Source of the DNA: Oscillospiraceae bacterium
Lineage (GTDB): Bacteria > Bacillota > Clostridia > Oscillospirales > Oscillospiraceae
Direction: 5' to 3'
DNA: 64,000 nucleotides
Assembly: GCA_020025515.1 (NCBI GenBank)
Contig: JAHHRZ010000009.1
Coordinates: 27,073 to 91,072 of the forward strand
Made by a program: the position numbers and the translations under genes. Shown piece by piece: positions 24,359 to 31,457 of this stretch (position 1 is the first letter of the stretch; every line of letters starts with the position of its first letter). Under the pieces are notes generated by a model that saw only the letters and a program-made list of their open reading frames with translations, searched no databases and was not told where the DNA came from.

Positions 24359-24387
24359 TTGACAGTATACACATATTTGTGTATACT
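24359..24387 (+). promoter_or_regulatory. XRE gene promoter with palindromic operator between -35 and -10
   Basis: TTGACA (24359-24364), 17-base spacer, TATACT (24382-24387). The spacer and part of the -10 are a perfect 22-bp palindrome (24365-24386; arms GTATACACA and TGTGTATAC, centre TATT). Such placement would let a repressor dimer block polymerase; autoregulation by the XRE protein encoded next is likely. Confidence 0.75.
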
Positions 24388-24412
24388 GGATATATCAAAA
24401 GGAGGTGCTGGT

Positions 24413-24634
24413 ATGGATATGACGGCAGTAGAAAAAATCCGCACGCTGATGGCCAGAAAAGGAGTCAGCATGGGAGAAATGGCAGATAAAACGGGACAGT
24501 CCCGGCAGAATTTATCTAACAAAATGAAGCGTGGTAATTTTTCGGAAAAAGAGCTCATGGCTATGGCAACTGTTCTTGGTTGTAAGATTGAGATTAGATT
24601 CATTTGCGAGGAGAGCGGAGAAGTTGAATTATAA
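24413..24634 (+). CDS. XRE-family helix-turn-helix regulator
   Basis: This 73-residue protein is almost only a helix-turn-helix domain: VEKIRTLMARKGVSMGEMAD, TGQSRQNLSNKMKRGNFSEK, then ELMAMATVLGCKIEIRFI. ATG 24413 follows AAAGGAGGTGC. The promoter region carries a palindrome that is a good operator candidate. It is divergent from the amidoligase operon and convergent with another XRE gene across a shared terminator. It is probably the local switch for the accessory operon. Confidence 0.85.
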   Translation: MDMTAVEKIRTLMARKGVSMGEMADKTGQSRQNLSNKMKRGNFSEKELMAMATVLGCKIEIRFICEESGEVEL

Positions 24635-24669
24635 AAAGGGTCTGAACACATATGTGTTCAGACCCTTTT
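24634..24669. terminator. Bidirectional terminator between two XRE genes
   Basis: A perfect 36-base palindrome (AAAAGGGTCTGAACACAT and its complement) with A and T runs at its two ends works on both strands. It ends the rightward XRE gene and the leftward XRE gene at 24680. Confidence 0.9.
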
Positions 24670-24679
24670 GGGGAGTGGC

Positions 24680-24952
24680 TTATTCTTTTTTGCAAGGTTG
24701 TTGGATGTGATGCATTTCTGTGCCAGTGCGAGATCTTATCCGTATGTCTTGATTTGGGACTCTGATAATTAGATCGGACAGATCACAGTCCAATGCCTCG
24801 CATATTAGATCAAGGTGCTCGAGATTCACCCGGTCCGCAATCTCGTGGTATAGATCGTTAATCGTTGACGGTCTAATACCGGTTGCCCGTGCGAGATCGG
24901 CTTGTGTCCACCTCCGCTCGCCAAGCCTAGTGGACAGTAAAATTCTAACCAT
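24680..24952 (-). CDS. XRE-family transcriptional regulator
   Basis: This 90-residue protein contains a Cro/CI-type HTH: LLSTRLGERRWTQADLARAT, GIRPSTINDLYHEIADRVNL and LDLICEALDCDLSDLIIRVP. This layout matches the small YozG-like regulators. ATG 24952 is preceded by AAAGGAG at 8 bases; an ATG two codons earlier is too close. The C-terminal 25 residues are basic (DIRIRSRTGTEMHHIQQPCK). The promoter region has a long inverted repeat at 24976-25012 that may be its operator. It is the last prophage gene before the tRNA. Confidence 0.85.
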   Translation of the reverse strand: MVRILLSTRLGERRWTQADLARATGIRPSTINDLYHEIADRVNLEHLDLICEALDCDLSDLIIRVPNQDIRIRSRTGTEMHHIQQPCKKE

Positions 24953-24975
24953 AGCCATACTCCTTTCGTTTTATA

Positions 24976-25012
24976 CTAACAGTTTTCCCCAATTTTTGCG
25001 GGGAATTGTTAG
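24976..25012. repeat. Inverted repeat upstream of the right-end XRE gene
   Basis: Arms CTAACA..TTCCCC and GGGGAA..TGTTAG flank an AT-rich centre. It lies 24 bases before the XRE start codon and could be an operator or 5' hairpin. Confidence 0.5.
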
Positions 25013-25060
25013 AATATAACGACATTGGTTATGGCAAAAAGGTAATTTAATCCTATTGAA

Positions 25061-25110
25061 AATAGGCCACCATTGAGTTATGTCTAACTTAAATGGTGGC
25101 CTATTTTTTG
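25061..25110. terminator. Bidirectional terminator at the prophage right edge
   Basis: The stem AATAGGCCACCATT / AATGGTGGCCTATT has a 16-base loop and is followed by TTTTT; the complementary strand also ends in a T run. It separates prophage and chromosomal transcription near the tRNA. Confidence 0.8.
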
Positions 25111-25142
25111 TTTATTGGTTCAAATCAAGAGAGCAAACCAGC

Positions 25143-25186
25143 ACGAACATTCCTCCCACCATACAGATGGTGGGGAGAGTGTTCGT
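25143..25186. repeat. Imperfect inverted repeat between terminator and tRNA-Ala
   Basis: Arms of about 20 bases begin ACGAACA on one side and end TGTTCGT on the other, with a core CCACCAT / ATGGTGG. It lies 13 bases from the tRNA 3' end, where a phage attachment site would be. It lacks a T run, so it is probably not a terminator. Confidence 0.5.
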
Positions 25187-25198
25187 CTGGGACACCTT

Positions 25199-25274
25199 TG
25201 GTGGACTCGAGGAGATTCGAACTCCCGACCCCCACAATGCGAATGTGGTGCGCTCCCAGCTGCGCTACGAGCCC
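25199..25274 (-). tRNA. tRNA-Ala (anticodon CGC), likely prophage attachment gene
   Basis: The minus strand folds as a 76-nt tRNA: acceptor GGGCTCG / CGAGTCC with the G3-U70 pair typical of tRNA-Ala, D stem GCGC / GCGC, anticodon stem CCACA / TGTGG with loop TTCGCAT (anticodon CGC), T loop TTCGAAT and an encoded CCA. Its 3' end faces the prophage, as expected when a phage integrates at a tRNA 3' end. Confidence 0.95.
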
Positions 25275-25365
25275 AAATATCTGCTGTGCACTACACATTA
25301 TACCCCTATACCATGTAACTGTCAAGGGTAATTTAACCATTTCTTAGTGAATCGCTACACAATAG

Positions 25366-25393
25366 AAACAGCGGCAAGGACAAGCCCTGCCGC
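25366..25393 (-). terminator. secG terminator
   Basis: On the minus strand a 9-bp stem (GCGGCAGGG / CCTTGCCGC with one G-U pair) follows the secG stop by 11 bases and is followed by TGTTTC. Confidence 0.55.
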
Positions 25394-25404
25394 TTTGTAA
25401 TTAA

Positions 25405-25638
25405 TTAGACGATGTTCAAAGCCAGGGTCAGAACACAGAACAGCAGTGCAATCCACTTAGTCATGGAAGCCATCTTCTGATCCATGCTGCCACGCTTATT
25501 CTTGTTCAGGTAGCTGTCCTTGCTGCCACCAGCCAGAGCACCGGAAAGGCCGGACTCCTTGCCGGACTGCAACATGATGATGATAATCAGCGCCACACTA
25601 ACAATGGACAGAACAACAGACAGTACAATTTCCAACAT
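25405..25638 (-). CDS. secG: Protein translocase subunit SecG
   Basis: This 77-residue protein has two membrane helices: residues 2-22 (LEIVLSVVLSIVSVALIIII) and 59-77 (MTKWIALLFCVLTLALNIV). A short polar loop lies between (GKESGLSGALAGGSKDSYLN, KNKRGSMDQKMA). The MLQSGKESGLSGA motif after helix 1 is typical of SecG, the third subunit of the SecYEG channel. Shine-Dalgarno GGAGGTAAATT before ATG. It has its own promoter and terminator. Confidence 0.95.
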   Translation of the reverse strand: MLEIVLSVVLSIVSVALIIIIMLQSGKESGLSGALAGGSKDSYLNKNKRGSMDQKMASMTKWIALLFCVLTLALNIV

Positions 25639-25735
25639 AATTTACCTCCATCCGCCGACACAGGCGGCAGCCGCGTTTCCGGCCGACGGCGAGCCGAGAT
25701 GTTATCCCACAGGATCTTCCTACATAAGCCGATTT

Positions 25736-25764
25736 ATTATACCATGAACCTGCATGCAAAGCAA
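25736..25764 (-). promoter_or_regulatory. secG promoter
   Basis: Minus strand: TTGCTT (25764-25759), 17 bases, TATAAT (25741-25736). The expected start at about 25729 leaves an untranslated leader of roughly 90 bases before secG. Confidence 0.7.
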
Positions 25765-25798
25765 GCCATATTTACAAAATACACAGAAAAATACTGTT

Positions 25799-26923
25799 TT
25801 ACTTCACAACCCAGGTGCCAGTTGCCTTACAGGTCAGGTAGGCATTGATGAAGGGATCCAGAGCGCCATCCATCACACTGGAAATATTGGAAGTTTCACA
25901 GCCCGTTCTGGTGTCCTTTACCAGCGTATAGGGCATAAAGACATAGTTCCGAATCTGGCTGCCCCACTCGATCTTCTGCTGCACGCCTTTGATATCGGAG
26001 ATTTTTTCCAGATGCTCACGCTCCTTGATCTCCACCAGCTTGGACCGCAGCATACGCATACAGTTCTCACGGTTTTGGAACTGGCTGCGCTCTGTCTGGC
26101 AAGCCACCACAATGCCGGTGGGCTTGTGGATCAAACGCACGGCAGACGAGGTCTTATTGATGTGCTGGCCGCCTGCGCCGGAGGAGCGGTAGACCTGCAT
26201 CTCAATATCCTCAGGACGAATCTCCACATCATTGGAGGTATCGGTGATCTCGGGAATGACTTCCACTGCAGAGAAGGAAGTCTGGCGGCGGGCATTGGCG
26301 TCAAAGGGAGATACCCGAACCAGACGGTGGACACCGTTCTCCCCTTTCAGAAATCCATAAGCATTTGTGCCCTCAATCAGGATATCCGCAGACTTCAGGC
26401 CACCTTCATCTGCCTCCTGAAAGTCCATTACCTTGTAGCTGAAGCCATGAGCATCCGCCCAGCGGGTGTACATCCGGTAGAGCATCTGGCACCAGTCCTG
26501 TGCCTCCAGTCCACCGGCACCGGCATGGAAGGACATCAGCGCATTATTGGAGTCATACTCCCCTGTGAGCAGTGTTTCCAGACGAGCTTCCTCCATGCGC
26601 TGGGTCAGCTGGGCAAAGCCCTCCTGCAATTCCTCCAGCATAGAGTCGTCCTCTTCTTCCAGGGCCATTTCACAGATGGTGCTCAAGTCCTCCCACTGGC
26701 TGTTCATCTTTCTGAACTTTTCCAGCTTGCTCTCCAGATACTTGGTCTGCATCACAATCTTCTGGGACTTTTCGGGATCATCCCAGAAGCCGGGGGCTTC
26801 CTGCATGGCATGGTAGCGCTCCAGCTCGTTTTTTGCGCCCTCCAGATTCAGCGCCACGGAAAGTTCCTCCAGCTTTGGCTCCAGATCCGCAAGCTTCAAT
26901 TTATATTCTTCAAATTGGATCAT
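25799..26923 (-). CDS. prfB: Peptide chain release factor 2
   Basis: This 374-residue protein ends translation at UGA and UAA codons. It has the SPF-type recognition tripeptide in RLVRVSPFDANARRQ, and the catalytic GGQ loop in YRSSGAGGQHINKTSSAVR. Most bacterial RF2 genes contain an in-frame UGA around codon 25 that needs a +1 frameshift. Here the frame reads straight through the equivalent position (LEELSVALNLEGAKNEL), so the usual autoregulation is absent. It has its own promoter 35 bases upstream of the start. ATG at 26923 gives the normal full length. Confidence 0.95.
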   Translation of the reverse strand: MIQFEEYKLKLADLEPKLEELSVALNLEGAKNELERYHAMQEAPGFWDDPEKSQKIVMQTKYLESKLEKFRKMNSQWEDLSTICEMALEEEDDSMLEELQEGFAQLTQRMEEARLETLLTGEYDSNNALMSFHAGAGGLEAQDWCQMLYRMYTRWADAHGFSYKVMDFQEADEGGLKSADILIEGTNAYGFLKGENGVHRLVRVSPFDANARRQTSFSAVEVIPEITDTSNDVEIRPEDIEMQVYRSSGAGGQHINKTSSAVRLIHKPTGIVVACQTERSQFQNRENCMRMLRSKLVEIKEREHLEKISDIKGVQQKIEWGSQIRNYVFMPYTLVKDTRTGCETSNISSVMDGALDPFINAYLTCKATGTWVVK

Positions 26924-26957
26924 AGCAATCTCTCACATTCCTTTGCATACTTTCTTT

Positions 26958-26986
26958 ATTATAATCGGAAGCTGCTCCCGTGTAAA
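26958..26986 (-). promoter_or_regulatory. prfB promoter
   Basis: Minus strand: TTTACA (26986-26981), 17 bases, TATAAT (26963-26958). Start expected near 26951, giving a short leader. Confidence 0.7.
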
Positions 26987-27014
26987 GGGAAATTTCCGAA
27001 AGTGTCCCGAAAAA

Positions 27015-28232
27015 TTAGTGTCCTTCCATAGATTCTCCTTCTGTTTCTTCTGTTTCCTCCGAGGCCTCCGGCTCGGAAGGAGAATCTGTTTGTGACTGGT
27101 CGGAATCAAGTCCCTCCGTCTCAGTCGGCCCAGACTCTGTGGGCTGCGGTTCCCGCACAGGACACACCGGCGTGTTTTCTCTGTCCCAGGTGTAGTTTTT
27201 CATTTCCTGATCCGATCTGAGTGTCAAATCTCCCCCGTCCAGATCGGTCATGAGATCCACATGGCACCAGACTCCATCCAGACAAATGACGTTCCAGAAC
27301 CATGGCTCCCCATTTTTGGTACCGCTCACTACCTGACATTCCAGTTCTACCTGTCGGCATAGCAAACCGTACACCACCGCCATGGAATAGCTGTCGCCAA
27401 CGCCCACACACAGAAGGCTGTGGATCGGTGAAGTTGTGGTTCCCTTCTCGCTGAACAGAGGCCGCAGGAACGAGTACAGCCGCTCTGCCTTGACCTCCTG
27501 AGAGGTCTGCCCTCGAACATACCCTGCCGCCGAGGACAGCATGATCTCTACCTCCCGGCGCATTTCCAGCAGGGTCTGGCGATCCTTGGTATACTGAAAT
27601 TGCAACTCGATAATTCTGGAACTTCCCCGGTCCGGATAAACCGTTGCCGTCACCCGGGGAAGCTCCATCATGGTTGCCATGTGGGTGCTGTAATACTGCG
27701 CCACATAGCTCTCTACATCCAGCTCACTATAACTGGAAGCCCTCAAAACCAATGTGCTTTGGGCATTGTCCAGAGCCATGTTGATTTTCTGCTTCATGCC
27801 CTGAATTCCCCAGACGGATTGTATAGACTCCACCTGCTCGGCAGAACGCCGATAGGACAGCTTCAGCAAACAAACCCGTCTGGCTCCCACTTCCGCAAAC
27901 TCCGCTTTGTAATCTGCCAGAGCAAAGGAAACCAATGGATTTTCCTGACGCAGGTTTTCCATGGCCCGCTCCACTTCCACTTCCACCGCACCGTCATACT
28001 GGCTGATGTCCACGGAAATCTCCGAAGTATGATGCGTCACCAAACTCACCAGCAAGTTGGTCAGTTCATCGAAATTCCGCACAACAGCCGTGTCCATTTC
28101 TGATTCTTTATCATTTGCGTACACTTCCATATGGGGCTCTACCCTGCTGTACTGTTCGTTCATCCAACCGGTACAGCCTCCCAGAAGACACACTGCCCCC
28201 AAAAGCAGCAGAAGCACCCCCATATGTTTCAT
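27015..28232 (-). CDS. Lipoprotein with degenerate transglutaminase-like domain
   Basis: This 405-residue protein has a lipoprotein signal (LLLLLGAVCLLGGC; Cys at about 20). Residues about 260-345 resemble the transglutaminase core: PIHSLLCVGVGDSYSMAVVY, then GEPWFWNVICLDGVWCHVDL. In active enzymes the first block has the nucleophilic Cys (GVCxGY) and the second has a His (HAWN). Here these are Gly and Trp; only the Asp is kept. So it is probably not an active transglutaminase. The C-terminal 60 residues are Glu/Ser/Thr/Pro-rich. I chose ATG 28232, 6 bases after AAAGGGGG. It lies 12 bases after a YitT gene and is likely co-transcribed. Confidence 0.8.
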   Translation of the reverse strand: MKHMGVLLLLLGAVCLLGGCTGWMNEQYSRVEPHMEVYANDKESEMDTAVVRNFDELTNLLVSLVTHHTSEISVDISQYDGAVEVEVERAMENLRQENPLVSFALADYKAEFAEVGARRVCLLKLSYRRSAEQVESIQSVWGIQGMKQKINMALDNAQSTLVLRASSYSELDVESYVAQYYSTHMATMMELPRVTATVYPDRGSSRIIELQFQYTKDRQTLLEMRREVEIMLSSAAGYVRGQTSQEVKAERLYSFLRPLFSEKGTTTSPIHSLLCVGVGDSYSMAVVYGLLCRQVELECQVVSGTKNGEPWFWNVICLDGVWCHVDLMTDLDGGDLTLRSDQEMKNYTWDRENTPVCPVREPQPTESGPTETEGLDSDQSQTDSPSEPEASEETEETEGESMEGH

Positions 28233-28244
28233 ACGCAACCCCCT

Positions 28245-29114
28245 TTACAGTGAATCCTTTGTGTACTTTGCAAATCCGTCACCCAAAACCTGGTGCGCCT
28301 CCTGCAGGATGATAAAGGCATTGGGGTCCACTGCAACCACAATTTCTTTCAAATCCGTCACCTGCTGCCGCTTGATGGCAGACAGAATCACCTGAGTATC
28401 ATTGTGGCTGTAAAAGCCCTCGCCATGCAGAAGCGTCACACCTCGGCCCAGTTTTTCATTGATGACTTTACCGATCTCGTCATGCTTTTGTGAAATAATG
28501 AGAACCACTTTGGAATAGTCAAACTTATAGATCACCGCATCGATAATCATAGAGCTGACAAACAGTGTTACACCACTGTACAGGGTCTTGCTGAAATCAT
28601 TGAATACAATACCTGTCAGAAGGGCCACTGTAATATCCAGAATCAGGGAAATTTTTCCGATTGGCATATTGCGATGGCGCATTTTCAGCAGCCGGGCAAT
28701 AATGTCCGTTCCACCTGACGAAACCGTAGACAAGAACACCAGTCCCATACCGAGACCTGTAACAACACCGCCATACAAAGCCGCAATGAGCGGTTCCGTT
28801 TCCGGCACAGGCAGCAGTGCAAACAGATCCAGAAACAGGGACATGGCAAGCATGCCCACCAGAGAGCCGACAAAAAATTTCTTTCCAATTTTAAGGCCGC
28901 CAATAATAAAAAGCGGAATGTTCATCAACGCCGCTAATTGGCCTACCGTACCAACGCCAAACCACTTCACAAGGATCTGCGCCAGACCGGAAAGTCCGCC
29001 GCAGTTGAATTTGTGAGGGTCCAGGAACAGATCAAACCCCAGGGAAAAAATCGCACAACCAGCTACGACAATAGGAAACCACTTGAACTCTTGCCAAAAT
29101 TTTTTGATATTCAA
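28245..29114 (-). CDS. YitT family membrane protein (DUF161/DUF2179)
   Basis: This 289-residue protein has about five hydrophobic segments in residues 15-205 and a soluble C-terminal DUF2179 domain (VVLIISQKHDEIGKVINEKL, RGVTLLHGEGFYSHNDTQVI, LKEIVVAVDPNAFIILQEAH). The pattern CGGLSGLAQILV near residue 38 and the sequence SSGGTDIIARLL are family-typical. The transport substrate of the family is not firmly known. The start is TTG at 29114, 9 bases after GAAGGGAG. It is followed by a lipoprotein gene. Confidence 0.9.
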   Translation of the reverse strand: MNIKKFWQEFKWFPIVVAGCAIFSLGFDLFLDPHKFNCGGLSGLAQILVKWFGVGTVGQLAALMNIPLFIIGGLKIGKKFFVGSLVGMLAMSLFLDLFALLPVPETEPLIAALYGGVVTGLGMGLVFLSTVSSGGTDIIARLLKMRHRNMPIGKISLILDITVALLTGIVFNDFSKTLYSGVTLFVSSMIIDAVIYKFDYSKVVLIISQKHDEIGKVINEKLGRGVTLLHGEGFYSHNDTQVILSAIKRQQVTDLKEIVVAVDPNAFIILQEAHQVLGDGFAKYTKDSL

Positions 29115-29190
29115 CGATAACCGCTCCCTTCAAATTGTTCACTTTTTACACGTTGGCCCCCACGGATCATAGGGCCCTCTTTGCTGTCAC

Positions 29191-31440
29191 TCAGTCCAGA
29201 GAAAGAGTGATTTGTTTTTCTTCCATATCCTCCGGTCGCAGCAAGGCGCCGGCGGCAGGAATGGTTTTGGACTGATATCGGCTTTGGTTCACAATGCCGG
29301 TATCAGTCAGAAGTGCCGCACGGTCCAGTGCGGCCTTCTTGCGCAGAGTGAGGACTGACACGCCCAAGGTAGATCTGGTGGTCTTGGGCATGAGCTGGGC
29401 CGTGGAGAAGATCAGCGCTCTGCCGTCGGTGGAGTATATGGCAGCAAGCTCATCTCCTTCCAAGGTCAAAATGGTTTTGAGAGGACTTTTATCCGAGTAG
29501 GCTCCCGTCAGTCTCTTCCGGTTTGACTTGGTATCATAGGCACTCAAGGGCACCTTTGCCACCTTGCCGTTCTCGAAGAAAAACAGCACAAACCCGGTAT
29601 AGCTGCCGGGAAGCACTACTTGAACCACATTTTCTCCAGGATCAAAGCCCAGTTTGGTGGGAAGATAATCTCCCAGCTGAGATGCCTTTCCGTCATCAAA
29701 ATCAGAAAGGCGGGCTTTGTAACACTGAAATCTGTCTGTAAAAATCAGCAGCTCTGACCGGTTGGTGACCTCCTGAGAAAATGCCAGGCTGTCGCCTTCC
29801 TTGAACTTCTGTTCTCCGGAGGATCGGAGGGACTGAGGCGTGATTTTCTTGAAGTAGCCCTCCTTGGAAACGAAGATGGTCACGGGATAGTCCGGCACCT
29901 CCTGCGCTTCCTCTGCCTGGGCCGCCTGATCCCAGTGGTACAAAATCTCTGTCCGTCTGGGCTGGCCATACTTCTTGCAGACCTGCTCCAATTCTCCAAT
30001 GATGATCTTACGAATTCGGCGGTCGCTTTTCAGCGTATCCTCCAAATCCTGAATTTCCCGCATCAATTCGTCTGTTTCGGCGGTTCGCTTCAGGATGTAT
30101 TCCTTGTTGATGTTCCGAAGCTTGATTTCTGCCACATATTCCGCCTGAATCTGGTCAATGCCAAAGCCAATCATCAGATTGGGCACAACCTCAGATTCCT
30201 GCTCCGTCTGACGAATGATTTCGATGGCCTTATCAATGTCCAGCAAAATCTGTTCCAAACCTTGCAGCAGATGGAGCTTGTCCTTTTTCTTCCCCAGCTG
30301 GAAATAGACGCGGCGCTTTACGCACTGGCATCTCCAGGCGGTCCATTCGTCCAGAATCTCCGCAACGCCCATTACTCTGGGCATTCCCGCAATGAGGATA
30401 TTAAAGTTGCACGGATAGGAGTCCATGAGGGTGGTCATACGGAAGAGCTTTGCCATCAGCTTCTCCGGCTCCACGCCGCGCTTCAGATCAATGGTGAGTT
30501 TCAGGCCGGACAGGTCCGTTTCGTCTCGCATATCGGAGATTTCCTTGATTTTGCCTGCTTTAATCAGGTCGGAAACCTTGTCCAGAATGGCCTCCACGGT
30601 GGTGGTATAGGGAATCTCATAGATTTCAATGAGGTTTCCTTCCTTCTGGTAGCGCCATCTGGCCCGCACCTTGAAGCTGCCTCGCCCCGTCTCATAAATG
30701 GAACGCATCTCTCCGGGATCGTACAGAATTTCGCCGCCGGTGGGAAAATCCGGGGCGGGCATGGTCTCCATTACATCGTGATTGGGATTCTTCATTCGGG
30801 CAATGGCCGTTTCACAGACCTCTTTCAAATGGAATCCGCAGATATTGCTTGCCATACCCACGGCGATTCCTGTATTGGAGGAGACCAGCACATTGGGGAA
30901 TGTGGTTGGCAGCAATGTGGGTTCTTTCATTGTGCCGTCATAGTTATCCGCCATATCCACGGTGTCAAAGTCCATATCCCGGAACAGCTCCGTGCAGATG
31001 GCATCCAGCTTGGCCTCCGTGTACCGGGAAGCGGCATAGGCCATATCTCGGGAATACACCTTGCCAAAGTTACCTTTGGAGTCCACAAAGGGATGAAGCA
31101 GTGCTCCATAGCCTCTGGAAAGGCGGACCATGGTCTCATAAATGGCCGCGTCTCCATGGGGGTTCAGCCGCATGGTCTGGCCCACAATATTGGCGGACTT
31201 GGTTCGTCCGCCGGACAGCAGGCCCATCTTATACATGGTATACAGGAGCTTCCGATGGGAAGGCTTAAAGCCGTCGATCTCCGGAATGGCCCGGGAGACA
31301 ATGACGCTCATGGCATAGGGCATATAGTTGATTTCCAGGGTCTGGGTGATGTTCTGTTCCTCCACCGACCCATGCAGCCCTACCACCCCCGGCACTTCCC
31401 GTTTGGCGGCGTCCTGTAATTCTTTCTTCTTTTTTGCCAT
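29191..31440 (-). CDS. parC: Type IIA topoisomerase subunit A, ParC-like
   Basis: This 749-residue protein cuts and rejoins DNA strands; the active-site Tyr is in AASRYTEAKLD. It begins like GyrA/ParC (INYMPYAMSVIVSRAIPEID). The C-terminal domain has beta-pinwheel blades but no GyrA box (QRRGGKG-type), so decatenase-type ParC is more likely than gyrase. In the quinolone-binding segment NPHGDAAIYETMVRLSR, Ala replaces the usual Ser and Glu holds the acidic site. It starts 17 bases after the ParE-like stop, so the two subunits form one operon. Confidence 0.85.
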   Translation of the reverse strand: MAKKKKELQDAAKREVPGVVGLHGSVEEQNITQTLEINYMPYAMSVIVSRAIPEIDGFKPSHRKLLYTMYKMGLLSGGRTKSANIVGQTMRLNPHGDAAIYETMVRLSRGYGALLHPFVDSKGNFGKVYSRDMAYAASRYTEAKLDAICTELFRDMDFDTVDMADNYDGTMKEPTLLPTTFPNVLVSSNTGIAVGMASNICGFHLKEVCETAIARMKNPNHDVMETMPAPDFPTGGEILYDPGEMRSIYETGRGSFKVRARWRYQKEGNLIEIYEIPYTTTVEAILDKVSDLIKAGKIKEISDMRDETDLSGLKLTIDLKRGVEPEKLMAKLFRMTTLMDSYPCNFNILIAGMPRVMGVAEILDEWTAWRCQCVKRRVYFQLGKKKDKLHLLQGLEQILLDIDKAIEIIRQTEQESEVVPNLMIGFGIDQIQAEYVAEIKLRNINKEYILKRTAETDELMREIQDLEDTLKSDRRIRKIIIGELEQVCKKYGQPRRTEILYHWDQAAQAEEAQEVPDYPVTIFVSKEGYFKKITPQSLRSSGEQKFKEGDSLAFSQEVTNRSELLIFTDRFQCYKARLSDFDDGKASQLGDYLPTKLGFDPGENVVQVVLPGSYTGFVLFFFENGKVAKVPLSAYDTKSNRKRLTGAYSDKSPLKTILTLEGDELAAIYSTDGRALIFSTAQLMPKTTRSTLGVSVLTLRKKAALDRAALLTDTGIVNQSRYQSKTIPAAGALLRPEDMEEKQITLSLD

Positions 31441-31457
31441 TGGTTACCTCGCTTCGC

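Noticed and set aside
1..25199. A direct copy of the tRNA-Ala 3' end inside the prophage region as the second attachment site
   Set aside because: None was seen by eye; the other end is probably left of the window.
25080..25347. Open frames on both strands crossing tRNA-Ala
   Set aside because: They overlap a complete tRNA and are a known type of false protein call.
29935..31419. A 494-codon frame antisense to parC
   Set aside because: Shadow of the real gene; His/Gly/Ile-rich composition and no start signals.
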